Part shown: positions 24,271-33,397 of the stretch, piece by piece
Layout: each line of letters opens with the position of its first letter
How positions within the stretch are numbered: position 1 is the stretch's first letter
Origin: Pectobacterium carotovorum
Lineage (GTDB): Bacteria > Pseudomonadota > Gammaproteobacteria > Enterobacterales > Enterobacteriaceae
Direction: 5' to 3'
NCBI RefSeq assembly: GCF_900129615.1
Contig: NZ_FQWI01000009.1
Coordinates: 124,001 to 188,000 of the forward strand
DNA length: 64,000 nucleotides
Notes under the pieces: generated by a model
Seen by the model: only the letters and a program-made list of their open reading frames with translations
What the model was told of the DNA's origin: nothing
Database searches by the model: none
Program-made: the position numbers and the translations under genes

Positions 24271-25347
24271 TTATGGATAAAGAGTTGCAGCCAACCGATC
24301 CAACGCCTGTGGCAGCGTCGGGCGATGATGGCCGCGAAAACCGGTCACGGCGTCTGCCTGAAGCATGGCGTCGAGCACCGCGTGTTCGGTCGCGTCGGCG
24401 GCGGCGCTTAACAGCGATTCAAGCTGCGCATCCTCCGGCGGTTGCGGCTGTGGGCAGGTGGAAAACGCAACGGCGATATCGCCGGAACCGTGTCCCCAGT
24501 AGCTGCCTAGCCGACCTAATCCTGCACCAGCACGCTTGGCGATGCGCTTGAGCTGGCGCGCATCGAGCGGGGCATCCGTCGCCATGATAATGATGATCGA
24601 TCCGGCGTCCTGCTGCGGTGCGAGCCCCGGCAGGATAGGGGCGATGGCGTCGCCCATCTGCACGCCGTCCAGCGTCAGCGAAGAAAGCGTGCCGAAGTTT
24701 GCCAGCACCAGCACGCCGAGCGTGGCGTTCAATTCGGGAATCAGGCGCGATGCAGTGCCGATGCCGCCTTTCAGGCTAAAACAGCTCATACCACGCCCAG
24801 CCCCGACGCTGCCGCGTGCAAAGGTGTCCGTTGCGTCGTCCAGCGCTTGCCGTGCCATAGGTTCCGTCACCGCCAGCGCCTGAATGTCGTTCAGCCAGCC
24901 GTCATTGCACTCCAGCGCCAGCGGGTTAACCGTCGGCAGCGTGCGGCCCAGTTCTGGATTACGGGAAATGGCATCGCGCACCAGCGCGGTAAACAGCGTG
25001 CCGGTTGCCAGCGTGTTGCTGAGTAAAATGGGTGTTTGCAACAATCCCAATTCCTCAATCTGTACCAGCCCAACGGGTTTAGCGAAACCGTTCAACACGG
25101 CCGCGCCACAGGGCAGGGGCTGGGTGAACAGGTTCTCACCGGGCGGCACAATCGCCGTGACGCCGGTTTGTACTTCACCCGCTGCCAGCGTGCAGTGGCC
25201 GACGCGCACGCCCGCTACGTCGCTGAGGCGGTTATGCGGCCCGCTGGCCGAGCGCGGCGTACCCAACTGCCGCGTCGTTTTCCAGCGTTGTAGCAACAGC
25301 GCCTGCTGCTGCTGGCGATAGTCGTTCATCTGGTGATCGCCGTGCAT
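24271..25347 (-). CDS. P1-family aminopeptidase (DmpA-like)
   Basis: A 358-residue serine aminopeptidase of the DmpA/BapA family. These are made as a single chain and cut themselves at a Gly-Ser bond; here DAGSIIIIMATDAPL places that bond at G249-S250, and the new N-terminal serine is the nucleophile. Members release D- or L-residues, or beta-amino acids, from peptide amides. Start chosen at ATG 25347, because GAGGAAGG lies just upstream; ATG 25329 lacks such a site. Its gene is closely packed with the transporter (8 bases) and the M55 peptidase. Confidence 0.88.
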   Translation of the reverse strand: MHGDHQMNDYRQQQQALLLQRWKTTRQLGTPRSASGPHNRLSDVAGVRVGHCTLAAGEVQTGVTAIVPPGENLFTQPLPCGAAVLNGFAKPVGLVQIEELGLLQTPILLSNTLATGTLFTALVRDAISRNPELGRTLPTVNPLALECNDGWLNDIQALAVTEPMARQALDDATDTFARGSVGAGRGMSCFSLKGGIGTASRLIPELNATLGVLVLANFGTLSSLTLDGVQMGDAIAPILPGLAPQQDAGSIIIIMATDAPLDARQLKRIAKRAGAGLGRLGSYWGHGSGDIAVAFSTCPQPQPPEDAQLESLLSAAADATEHAVLDAMLQADAVTGFRGHHRPTLPQALDRLAATLYP

Positions 25348-25355
25348 CGCCTTCC

Positions 25356-26255
25356 TCAGCTTTTCAGTTTGGGATCGAGCGTATCACGCAGCGCATCCCC
25401 GAGCAGGTTAAACGCCAGCACGGTGAAGAAAATCGCCAGACCGGGGAACACGCTGACGTGCCAGGCGCCTGCCATCATCAGGCTGCGGCTCATGGCGAGA
25501 ATGTTGCCCCATTCCGGTACGTCCGGCTCCGGGCCAAGGCCGATGAAGCTCAGGCCTGCCGCGGTCAGGATGCTGGTGCCGATACGCATGGTGAAATAGA
25601 CGATCACATTAGGCAGCGTGCCGGGCAGGATGTGGCGCATCAGCACAATGCGATCCGGTGCGCCTGCGCAGCGTACCGCTTCCACATAGGCCGCCTGTTT
25701 CAGCGACAGCGTAGAAGCACGCACGATGCGGGCGAAGACCGGTACGCTGAAGACCGCGACGGCGATAATCACGTTATTCAGGCCGGGGCCGAGGATCGCG
25801 ACGACCGCAATCGCCAGCAGCATGCCGGGGAAGGCGAACAGCACGTCGGAACCGCGCATGATCAGCGTATCCACCCAACGGCCGTAGTATCCCGCCAGCA
25901 GGCCGAGCACGATGCCGACCAGCATGCCCAGCGTGACGGAAAAGATGCCGATATATAACGAGATGCGTGCGCCGTAGATGATGCGGCTCATCACATCGCG
26001 TCCGAGATCGTCGGTACCCATCCAGTGCGCTGCTGAAGGCGGTGAAGCCAGCGATGCCCAGTCAGGCTCCATGGGGTTCCACGGTGCCAGCCAGGGGGCG
26101 AAAATGGCGACCAGTACCAGCAGCAGGACGAAGCCGCTGGAAACCAGCGCCATCGGATTACGGATAAAGACCTGAACGAAGTCGCGCCACGGCGAACGTA
26201 TCGTCTCTTCATCAAGCGTGGCAACAGCCACGACGGGTTCTGGAGGAAGGTTCAT
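25356..26255 (-). CDS. Dipeptide/glutathione-type ABC permease (GsiD/DppC-like)
   Basis: A 299-residue inner-membrane permease with six predicted helices. HWMGTDDLGRDVMSRI near residue 80 and the cytoplasmic EAVRCAGAPDRIVLMRHILP loop, which docks to the ATPase, are typical of DppC/GsiD-class subunits. It pairs with the GsiC-like permease upstream to form the membrane channel for di- or tripeptides. Genes are 8 bases apart on both sides, so they are co-transcribed. Confidence 0.9.
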   Translation of the reverse strand: MNLPPEPVVAVATLDEETIRSPWRDFVQVFIRNPMALVSSGFVLLLVLVAIFAPWLAPWNPMEPDWASLASPPSAAHWMGTDDLGRDVMSRIIYGARISLYIGIFSVTLGMLVGIVLGLLAGYYGRWVDTLIMRGSDVLFAFPGMLLAIAVVAILGPGLNNVIIAVAVFSVPVFARIVRASTLSLKQAAYVEAVRCAGAPDRIVLMRHILPGTLPNVIVYFTMRIGTSILTAAGLSFIGLGPEPDVPEWGNILAMSRSLMMAGAWHVSVFPGLAIFFTVLAFNLLGDALRDTLDPKLKS

Positions 26256-26263
26256 CGTGTCTC

Positions 26264-27184
26264 CTAACGTAGGCGAATCGCCGGATTGACCACCGCGTAC
26301 AGCAGGTCCACCAACAGATTAATGACAATAAATTCAAACACGAACAGCATCACCAGCGCCTGAATGACTGGCTGATCCTGCGTCTTGATCGATTCAATCA
26401 GCAGCCAGCCCAGACCTGGCCAGCTAAACACGCTTTCAACCACGATGGATCCACCGAGCAGGAAGCCGAATTGCAGCCCGAGCATGGTGATGACCGGGAT
26501 TAGCGCATTACGCATCACGTGCTTCCAGGTGACTAGCCGATTGCGCAGCCCCTTGGAGCGCGCGGTGCGGACGTAGTCTTCCTGTGCAACTTCCAGAAAC
26601 GCGGAGCGGGTAAAGCGTGCCATAACGGCAGCTACCGATGCCCCGAGCGTCAGCGCGGGCAGAATGATATCGCTGGGCTGATTAAAGCCGCTGACGGAAA
26701 AGACGCCGAACGGCATGGCGACAAACTGAATCAGCAACAGGCCGAGCCAGAACGGCGGCATGGAAATCCCGCCGACTGCAAAGCTCATCAGCGTCCAGTC
26801 TTGCCATTTCCCCCGCTTGAGTGCGGACACCACGCCAATCAGCAGGCCAAGCAACACCGACCAGACAAAGCCTGCCAGCGCCAGCCACATGGTGGGCATA
26901 AAGCTCTTGCTGATGACGTCGATGACGGGTTGCTGGGTGCGGTACGTCACACCCAGATCGCCGCTGAACAGGCCGCCGAGCCAGTGGACATACTGCTGCG
27001 GCAGCGGGTCGTTCAATCCTAACTGCTGACGGGCGGCTTCCACCGCCTCAATGGTCGCGTCAGCACCTGCGTAAATACGTGCCGGGTCACCCGGCAACAG
27101 TTTTATAAAACCGAACACTAACAGGGAGACCACCAGCAGAACCGGGATCATTTCCAGCAAACGTCGGACGATATAAGCAAACAT
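26264..27184 (-). CDS. Dipeptide/glutathione-type ABC permease (GsiC/DppB-like)
   Basis: A 306-residue permease with the DppB-class N-terminus (YIVRRLLEMIPVLLVVSLLVF) and LLPGDPA, six membrane segments and the ATPase-docking EDYVRTARSKGLRNRLVTWKHVMRN loop. It forms the heterodimeric channel with the next gene. E. coli GsiC has the same length. The operon's catabolic enzymes suggest peptides other than, or in addition to, glutathione as cargo. Confidence 0.9.
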   Translation of the reverse strand: MFAYIVRRLLEMIPVLLVVSLLVFGFIKLLPGDPARIYAGADATIEAVEAARQQLGLNDPLPQQYVHWLGGLFSGDLGVTYRTQQPVIDVISKSFMPTMWLALAGFVWSVLLGLLIGVVSALKRGKWQDWTLMSFAVGGISMPPFWLGLLLIQFVAMPFGVFSVSGFNQPSDIILPALTLGASVAAVMARFTRSAFLEVAQEDYVRTARSKGLRNRLVTWKHVMRNALIPVITMLGLQFGFLLGGSIVVESVFSWPGLGWLLIESIKTQDQPVIQALVMLFVFEFIVINLLVDLLYAVVNPAIRLR

Positions 27185-27202
27185 GGCGTTCTCCCTGACC
27201 GA

Positions 27203-28744
27203 TTACTTAAATTCAGCCTGATCGAAGATCAGCGAGCCATCCGCCAGCATGTACACGCCGTCGAGGTTCTTGGTTTTGCCGACAACGTTGTCCGGCGAGC
27301 CCAGGAAGACCACAGGCGCATCCTGCCAAATCTGACGTTGTGCATCAGCGTAAGCCGCGGCACGTTTGTCTGCATCGGCAGTTGCCAACCCAGCGGTAAT
27401 CGCTTTATCCGTTACCGGATTGCTGTAGTAGGAAACGTTATACGCAACCGGAACCCAGGATTCTGTCGCGAACAGCGGACGCAGTGCCCAGTCAGCATCA
27501 CCAGTAGACGGAGACCAGCCGTTGTAGAACAGGTCAAATTCGGCGTCTTTCGGATCTTTTACGCCAAACAGCTTGGCGTTACGCATCCCTGAATCCATCG
27601 GGGTGACGGTGACCTTGATGCCGACCTGCTCTAACTGCTGTTTGAAGAACTGTGCGCTACGGATGTAGTCGGTGCGGTTCGTCGTCCACAGTTTTAGGCT
27701 CAGGCCGTTGGCGTAGCCTGCTTCTTTCAGCAGCGCCTTGGCTTTTTCCGGGTTATAGGTGTAGTTCGGTGAGCTTTGGCGTGCGAAGAACTGCACGTCT
27801 GGTGCCATCGCAGAAGAGGCAGGAACACCCATGCCAGCAAAGCCGACTTTCAGCCAGATGTCGCGGTTGATGGCGTAGTTAAGCGCCTGACGTACGCGGA
27901 TATCGTTAAGCGGCGGACGCAGGTTGTTCATCGCCAGCCAGAATTGATAAATACTCGGGTCGCGCTGAATCGCCAGCTTGCTGTCGTTTTGTACGGTGCC
28001 GATCAGGTCGGAAGGCAGCGGATACACTGCATCAACCTGGCCGGATTTCAGTGACGCCACGCGGGTGGAATCTTCCGGCGTCGGGTAGAAGGTCACGCTG
28101 TCGACTTTCGGCCAGCCTTTCTGCCAGTAGTTGTCGAATTTCACCAGCTTCACGTCTTTACCCTGCTGCCATTCGGTGAATTTGAATGGGCCAGTACCGA
28201 CTGGGTTCACGCGCAGCTGTGCTTCGTCTGGGTATTTCTTCAGCGCTTCCGGGCTGTGCATAACGGCAGACGGGTGCGCCAGCGTGTTGACAAAGGCACC
28301 GAAGGATTTGTTCAGCTCGATTTTAACCTGCGTGGGCGACAGAACCGTGACGGTTTGTACCATGTTAAACAGGCTGTTGCGCTTTAAGCCTTTGCTCTGG
28401 TCGGCCAGACGGTCGAGGTTAGCTTTAACGGCGTCGGCGTTGAAGGGGGCGCCATCCTGGAAGGTGATGCCTTCGCGCAGCGTAACGACGAACTCGGTGG
28501 CGGTGTCATTACTGGTGTAGCCCGTCGCCAGACGCGGCACCAGCTTCATTTTGTTATCGAACTGGAACAGACGCTCGAAGATGCCGCTCTGAATGGAGTA
28601 GCTCAGCGTATCCGAGGTGTCGTGCGGGTCGAGCCCGGTGATATCGGCATAGATGGAAATACGAAGGTCTTGCGCCTGGGCAACAGCCGCCAGACACAGT
28701 GAGAGCCCGAGGGCAACGGCAGAGCGACGAACGAATGGCTTCAT
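27203..28744 (-). CDS. Periplasmic peptide-binding protein (GsiB/DppA-like SBP family 5)
   Basis: A 513-residue solute-binding protein with a signal peptide ending AVAQA/QD. Family 5 features are the ITGLDPHDTSDT start, LREGITFQDGAPFNADAVKANLDR and LNYAINRDIWLKVGF. It captures peptides in the periplasm and delivers them to the two permeases. It is homologous along its length to E. coli GsiB, though clearly diverged. Start chosen at ATG 28744 (MKPFVRRS), which gives a normal signal peptide; the frame runs on upstream into the ATPase gene. Confidence 0.92.
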   Translation of the reverse strand: MKPFVRRSAVALGLSLCLAAVAQAQDLRISIYADITGLDPHDTSDTLSYSIQSGIFERLFQFDNKMKLVPRLATGYTSNDTATEFVVTLREGITFQDGAPFNADAVKANLDRLADQSKGLKRNSLFNMVQTVTVLSPTQVKIELNKSFGAFVNTLAHPSAVMHSPEALKKYPDEAQLRVNPVGTGPFKFTEWQQGKDVKLVKFDNYWQKGWPKVDSVTFYPTPEDSTRVASLKSGQVDAVYPLPSDLIGTVQNDSKLAIQRDPSIYQFWLAMNNLRPPLNDIRVRQALNYAINRDIWLKVGFAGMGVPASSAMAPDVQFFARQSSPNYTYNPEKAKALLKEAGYANGLSLKLWTTNRTDYIRSAQFFKQQLEQVGIKVTVTPMDSGMRNAKLFGVKDPKDAEFDLFYNGWSPSTGDADWALRPLFATESWVPVAYNVSYYSNPVTDKAITAGLATADADKRAAAYADAQRQIWQDAPVVFLGSPDNVVGKTKNLDGVYMLADGSLIFDQAEFK

Positions 28745-28832
28745 GGTTTCTCTCCTGGTCAGTATTGAACGTGTGTTGTTTTTTATAAATACGTTGTGTT
28801 TTATGGCTATTTTCTTGTCATGACGTCGTGTT

Positions 28833-30752
28833 TCAGGCTGCCGATTCGTTGTCGGCGACCCAGTGCTGCGGTGCGACCTCTCGGTAGCGCGTTTTGGCGA
28901 CGGCCTCGCCTGCTTTACGCAAGGGTGAGGGGATTTCGCTGTCGTCAAACTGGCGTGCGCCGCGACGGGTTGGATCGGCAATCGGAACCGAGGCCAACAG
29001 GCGGCGGGTATACGGGTGCTGCGGGTCGTTAAACACCGACTGGCGCGGGCCGATTTCCACAATCTGACCGAGGTACATCACCGCGACGCGGTTGGCGATG
29101 CGCTCGACAACGGCCATATCGTGCGAGATGAAAATCCACGACACGCCGGTTTTTTTCTGGAGATCCATCATCAGGTTGACGACCTGCGCCTGAATCGACA
29201 CATCGAGCGCCGAAACGGCTTCGTCAGCAATGATGACCTGCGGCTGTAGCGCCATCGCGCGGGCAATCGCGATACGCTGACGCTGTCCGCCGGAAAACTC
29301 ATGCGGATAACGACGCGCGTGCTCAGGCAGCAGGCCGACGCTTTTTAACAGCGCCTGCACCTGTGGTGTCGCTTCTTCCAGCGATTTCACTAGCCCGTGC
29401 AGCAACAGCGGTTCCGCAATGGTGAAGCCGACCGTCAGGCGCGGGTTGAGCGAAGCATACGGGTCTTGAAACACCATCTGCATTTCCCGACGCAACGGCT
29501 GGAAATCACGCTCTTTCATCTGGGAAATTTCGTTACCCTGAAAATGAATGCTTTCGGCTTGGCTCTGTACCAGACGCAGCAGGGCGCGTCCGGTGGTGGA
29601 CTTGCCGCAGCCGCTTTCCCCGACGATAGCCAGCGTTTCGCCCGGCCAGACGTTGAAATCGATCTGTTCTACCGCGTGAACGTGGTGGGTGATAGTGGAT
29701 AAAATCCCACTACGCATGGGGTAATACACGCTCAGTCCGCGAATATCCAACAGCGGCTCAGCGTCATAGCGGGCGGTGACCTGCTCACTATTTTCTGGAT
29801 CGGCAGCCTGTCCCAGTAAAGGAAAGCGCTTCGGCCAGAGGCTATCGCGCATGTCGCCCAGCTTCGGTACAGCGGCCAGCAGCGACTGGGTATAAGGGTG
29901 TTGTGGTGCGGCAAAAATCTGTTCGACGGTGCCTTGCTCCACGATCTCGCCGCGATACATCACGACCACGCGATCGGCGATTTCCGCCACCACGCCCATG
30001 TCGTGCGTGATAAACAGCACCGACATGTCACTCTGCTGTTGCAGGTCGCGCAGGATTTGCAGAATGCGTGCCTGCACGGTGACGTCCAGCGCGGTGGTCG
30101 GTTCATCGGCAATCAACAGCTGCGGATCGCAGGCCAGCGCCTGTGCAATCATCACACGCTGACGCATCCCGCCGGACAGCGAGTGCGGGTAGCTTTTCAT
30201 CACGCGATCAACGTCTGCGATGCGCACCTTGTGCAGCAGCTCACGGGCTTTTTTGTCCGCGCTGGCGGCATCGCAGATTTTGTGGTCAAGCAGGGCTTCG
30301 GTGAGCTGATCGCCGACTTTCAGCACCGGGTTAAGCGAGGTCATCGGCTCCTGGAAAATCATCGCGAGATCGCAGCCGCGCAGCTTACGACGCGCTTCTG
30401 CTTTCATGCTCAGCAGGTCATGCTGTTTGCCGTCGCGTGCGGTGAAACGGAGTGCGCCGCGTTCGATGTTGGCAGAATCCGCCAGCAGCCCCATCACGGC
30501 GAGTGACGTCACGGACTTGCCTGAACCACTTTCGCCGACCACGGCGACCACTTCCCCTTTATTCACGGTAAAGGAAATGCCTTTTAGCGCCTGATGCGTG
30601 CCGGAACGGCCGCTAAAGCTGACGCTCAGGTCATCGATTTCCAGTACAGGTCTGGGGGCGTTACCGGGTGCTGTGGCGGCACCCGCGTGCATGATATCCG
30701 TCATGGTCACTCCGGTTGATGGTTTCATGGTTGCTTCGGTTGATTGCGTCAT
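28833..30752 (-). CDS. Fused double ABC ATPase for peptide import (GsiA-like)
   Basis: A roughly 639-residue protein with two complete ATPase domains: Walker A GESGSGKS then LSGGMRQRV in the first, and GESGCGKS then FSGGQRQRI in the second. Each domain ends with the HPYT-type oligopeptide-transporter segment. It powers the GsiB-C-D-like importer, as E. coli GsiA does. ATG 30752 overlaps the upstream stop as ATGA; an internal ATG at 30704 has a better GGAG site and would remove 16 residues, so the start is uncertain. Confidence 0.9.
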   Translation of the reverse strand: MTQSTEATMKPSTGVTMTDIMHAGAATAPGNAPRPVLEIDDLSVSFSGRSGTHQALKGISFTVNKGEVVAVVGESGSGKSVTSLAVMGLLADSANIERGALRFTARDGKQHDLLSMKAEARRKLRGCDLAMIFQEPMTSLNPVLKVGDQLTEALLDHKICDAASADKKARELLHKVRIADVDRVMKSYPHSLSGGMRQRVMIAQALACDPQLLIADEPTTALDVTVQARILQILRDLQQQSDMSVLFITHDMGVVAEIADRVVVMYRGEIVEQGTVEQIFAAPQHPYTQSLLAAVPKLGDMRDSLWPKRFPLLGQAADPENSEQVTARYDAEPLLDIRGLSVYYPMRSGILSTITHHVHAVEQIDFNVWPGETLAIVGESGCGKSTTGRALLRLVQSQAESIHFQGNEISQMKERDFQPLRREMQMVFQDPYASLNPRLTVGFTIAEPLLLHGLVKSLEEATPQVQALLKSVGLLPEHARRYPHEFSGGQRQRIAIARAMALQPQVIIADEAVSALDVSIQAQVVNLMMDLQKKTGVSWIFISHDMAVVERIANRVAVMYLGQIVEIGPRQSVFNDPQHPYTRRLLASVPIADPTRRGARQFDDSEIPSPLRKAGEAVAKTRYREVAPQHWVADNESAA

Positions 30753-31717
30753 AGCCAAATTCGGCCGAGGTTATAGGTCAGATAAGGCGAACTGTCGGCG
30801 GCTAGCCAAATAGGGCCATCGAGATCGACGTGCTCGGCATCTGCGGCGACGGGCAGAGCGGCTTCCATCGCCATTGACGAGCCCAGCGTGCAGCCGACCA
30901 TAATGCGCAGGCCGTGAAAGTGGGCTTCGCGCACCATCGCCAGCGCTTCGGTCAGCCCGCCACACTTGTCCAGCTTGATGTTGATCATGTCGTAACGACG
31001 ACGCAGCCCGACGATGTCACCGCTGTGGCGGCAGCTTTCGTCCGCGCAGATCGGAATCGGGTGAGAAAACCGCTGTAAATCCTCGTCTTTACCGACAGGA
31101 AGCGGTTGCTCAATCATGGCGACCTGATAAGGCAGCAGGGCCGTGGACAGGCTATGTAAATCGAGTCCGCTCCAGCTTGCTCTTGCGTCGATAATCAATC
31201 TGGCGTTAGGCGCGGCGGCACGAATGGCGGCGACCTTCTCCAGAATCAGCTCGCGATCCAGTTTGATTTTCAGCAGCAGGGCGCCGTGGGAAACAGCATT
31301 GGATGCGGCGGCGGCCATTTTCTCCACGCTGTCGAGCGCCAACGTTTGCGCACAGACCACGGACGTGGGGGGATGAATGCCGATACGCTGCCACAGCGTC
31401 TGTTTTTCCAATGCGGTGTTGAGCCGCCACAGGGCGCAATCCAGTGCATTTCTGGCCGCACCCGGCGATAAGTCTTTCTGGAGCTGTTCGATGGTCAGGC
31501 CGTGTTCTATTGCCTCACGGACCGCAGAGAGCTGGCGACATACACTGTCGGCGGACTCGCCATAATGGGCGACTGGCGTACATTCGCCTTGTCCAATAAA
31601 TCCTTTTTCTTCCAACGCGACGCGGATAACGGTAACCGCGCGACGCGTCCCGTTATCAACCGCCATAGGACGGGCTAGGGGCAGATTGACCGTTTCAATT
31701 TGCATATGCCGCATCAT
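30749..31717 (-). CDS. ycjG: L-Ala-D/L-Glu epimerase-like enolase superfamily enzyme
   Basis: A 322-residue enolase-superfamily racemase. The catalytic lysines are in LLKIKLD (K150, K152) and NIKLDKCGG (K248/K251), with metal ligands D177, E203 and D226. This is the dipeptide-epimerase set, as in E. coli YcjG, which interconverts L-Ala-D-Glu and L-Ala-L-Glu from murein peptides. It is the first gene of the peptide operon, so an epimerase that prepares peptides for ordinary peptidases fits. Starts at 31717, 31714 and 31705 are all in frame; the first is used here. Confidence 0.88.
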   Translation of the reverse strand: MMRHMQIETVNLPLARPMAVDNGTRRAVTVIRVALEEKGFIGQGECTPVAHYGESADSVCRQLSAVREAIEHGLTIEQLQKDLSPGAARNALDCALWRLNTALEKQTLWQRIGIHPPTSVVCAQTLALDSVEKMAAAASNAVSHGALLLKIKLDRELILEKVAAIRAAAPNARLIIDARASWSGLDLHSLSTALLPYQVAMIEQPLPVGKDEDLQRFSHPIPICADESCRHSGDIVGLRRRYDMINIKLDKCGGLTEALAMVREAHFHGLRIMVGCTLGSSMAMEAALPVAADAEHVDLDGPIWLAADSSPYLTYNLGRIWL

Positions 31718-31795
31718 GATTTTTTCTCATCAACGCTCAAGGGATAAACGGACTATTTCATGATGCATCATCACTGACGAATACTTGTTCATCAG

Positions 31796-31822
31796 TAGGG
31801 TATAACCTCAGGTTATACCCTA
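31796..31822. promoter_or_regulatory. Perfect 12-base-arm palindrome between the peptide operon and rph
   Basis: TAGGGTATAACC and its exact complement GGTTATACCCTA flank a TCA centre. It lies 79 bases upstream of the peptide operon and 97 upstream of rph. It also fits a LysR-type T-N11-A dyad and could be an operator for the regulator at 21110. Alternatively it is a remnant of the TATACCC/GGGTATA repeat family seen at 22098. Confidence 0.55.
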
Positions 31823-31876
31823 AGTTCAAGGTATGGCTTTCTGATGCCGCTTTCCCGCAACGCGAAGGATTTCGTG

Positions 31877-31882
31877 TATAAT
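31877..31882 (+). promoter_or_regulatory. rph-pyrE promoter, -10 element
   Basis: A perfect TATAAT lies 37 bases before the rph start, in a GTG-TATAAT-ACG context. The -35 region is less clear; TTTCCCG-like bases lie near the expected place. It probably drives rph-pyrE. Confidence 0.6.
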
Positions 31883-31918
31883 ACGCGCCAGTTTTCATTG
31901 ACCCACCGGAGATGAGCC

Positions 31919-32635
31919 ATGCGCCCAACAGGCCGAAGTGCACAGCAAGTACGTCCCCTCAAATTGACCCGTCATTACACAAAACACGCCGAAGGTTCTG
32001 TTTTAGTCGAATTTGGCGATACCAAAGTGTTATGCAATGCCACGGTAGAAGAGGGTGTTCCGCGCTTTCTGAAAGGTCAGGGGCAAGGATGGGTCACCGC
32101 CGAATACGGGATGCTGCCGCGTGCGACGCACAGCCGTAACGCGCGTGAAGCCGCCAAAGGCAAGCAGGGCGGGCGGACGCTGGAGATTCAGCGCCTGATT
32201 GCACGTTCCCTGCGTGCGGCTATCGATCTGAAAGTGCTCGGCGAATACACCATTACGCTCGACTGCGATGTCTTGCAGGCGGACGGCGGCACGCGTACGG
32301 CGTCCATCACCGGTGCCTGCGTAGCGCTGGCCGATGCACTGAACCAGATGGTTGCCAAGGGTAAGCTGAAAAAGAACCCGATGAAAGGCATGGTCGCGGC
32401 AGTTTCCGTCGGCATCGTGAACGGCGAAGCGCTGTGCGATCTGGAATACGTGGAAGATTCTGCCGCGGAAACTGACATGAATGTGGTCATGACCGAAGAC
32501 GGCCGCATGATTGAAGTGCAAGGGACGGCCGAAGGCGAGCCGTTCAGCCATGAAGAATTACTCACCCTGCTGGCGCTAGCCCGAGGGGGAATTGATACCA
32601 TCGTTCAGGCGCAGAAAGCGGCCTTAATCGATTGA
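31919..32635 (+). CDS. rph: Ribonuclease PH
   Basis: A 238-residue phosphate-dependent 3'-to-5' exoribonuclease that trims tRNA precursors. [13 protein letters not shown] at the start and [13 protein letters not shown] in the middle match the E. coli enzyme, whose K-12 copy is frameshifted; this one is intact. Its translation end lies 7 bases before the pyrE attenuator, which is the arrangement needed for pyrimidine-sensing control. GGAG precedes the ATG. Confidence 0.97.
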   Translation: MRPTGRSAQQVRPLKLTRHYTKHAEGSVLVEFGDTKVLCNATVEEGVPRFLKGQGQGWVTAEYGMLPRATHSRNAREAAKGKQGGRTLEIQRLIARSLRAAIDLKVLGEYTITLDCDVLQADGGTRTASITGACVALADALNQMVAKGKLKKNPMKGMVAAVSVGIVNGEALCDLEYVEDSAAETDMNVVMTEDGRMIEVQGTAEGEPFSHEELLTLLALARGGIDTIVQAQKAALID

Positions 32636-32642
32636 TTTTATA

Positions 32643-32667
32643 AGCGACCAATTGGTCGCTTTTTTTA
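32643..32667 (+). terminator. pyrE attenuator
   Basis: AGCGACC-AATT-GGTCGCT followed by seven T, between the rph stop and the pyrE start. In E. coli the equivalent terminator is opened when low UTP slows polymerase and ribosomes translating rph come close. The same spacing here implies the same control. Confidence 0.92.
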
Positions 32668-32692
32668 TATCTGAAGACGAGGAGATGCAGTA

Positions 32693-33334
32693 ATGAAAGC
32701 CTACCAGCGCCAGTTTATTGAGTTTGCACTCAGCAAGCAGGTATTGAAGTTCGGCGAGTTCACCCTGAAATCCGGGCGTATCAGTCCCTATTTCTTCAAC
32801 GCCGGGCTGTTTAATACCGGGCGCGATCTGGCCTTACTGGGGCGTTTTTATGCGGAAGCCTTGGTTGATTCCGGCGTAGCGTTTGATTTGCTGTTCGGAC
32901 CGGCTTACAAAGGCATTCCTATAGCTACCACCGCTGCGGTGGCGCTGGCAGAACACCACGATCGCGACCTGCCGTACTGCTTCAACCGCAAAGAAGCTAA
33001 AGATCACGGTGAAGGCGGCAGCCTGGTCGGTAGCCCGTTACAGGGCCGCGTGATGCTGGTGGATGACGTGATTACTGCGGGTACGGCGATTCGCGAATCG
33101 ATGGAGATCATCGGTGCGCACGGCGCGACACTGGCGGGTGTGATGATTGCGCTGGATCGTCAGGAACGTGGCCGCGCCGATCTGTCCGCGATTCAGGAAG
33201 TGGAACGCGACTACCAGTGCACGGTGATTTCGATTATTACGCTAACGGATTTGATTGCTTATCTGGCGGAAAAACCAGAGATGGCAGCGCATCTGGATGC
33301 GGTGAAAGCCTATCGTGAGCAGTACGGGATTTAA
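32693..33334 (+). CDS. pyrE: Orotate phosphoribosyltransferase
   Basis: A 213-residue enzyme, the same length as E. coli PyrE. It joins orotate with PRPP to make OMP in pyrimidine synthesis. The PRPP-binding signature [16 protein letters not shown] (about 121-136) and the flexible loop [13 protein letters not shown] are intact. An ACGAGGAGATG ribosome site precedes the ATG. Expression is governed by the attenuator just upstream. Confidence 0.97.
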   Translation: MKAYQRQFIEFALSKQVLKFGEFTLKSGRISPYFFNAGLFNTGRDLALLGRFYAEALVDSGVAFDLLFGPAYKGIPIATTAAVALAEHHDRDLPYCFNRKEAKDHGEGGSLVGSPLQGRVMLVDDVITAGTAIRESMEIIGAHGATLAGVMIALDRQERGRADLSAIQEVERDYQCTVISIITLTDLIAYLAEKPEMAAHLDAVKAYREQYGI

Positions 33335-33346
33335 CGTGTGAGTCAG

Positions 33347-33379
33347 AAACCCGCCAGAAGAGAATATCTGGCGGGTTTT
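33347..33379. terminator. Bidirectional terminator between pyrE and slmA
   Basis: AAACCCGCCAGA (33347-33358) pairs with TCTGGCGGGTTT (33367-33378) around an 8-base loop, followed by TT. The flanking A and T bases allow termination from both convergent genes. Confidence 0.9.
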
Positions 33380-33397
33380 AATCTCTAAGGGCGGCGT

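Noticed and set aside
28745-29062. Long upstream extension of the GsiB-like gene
   Set aside because: It runs antisense-free into the end of the ATPase gene in another frame, has no start support, and the family signal peptide begins at 28744.
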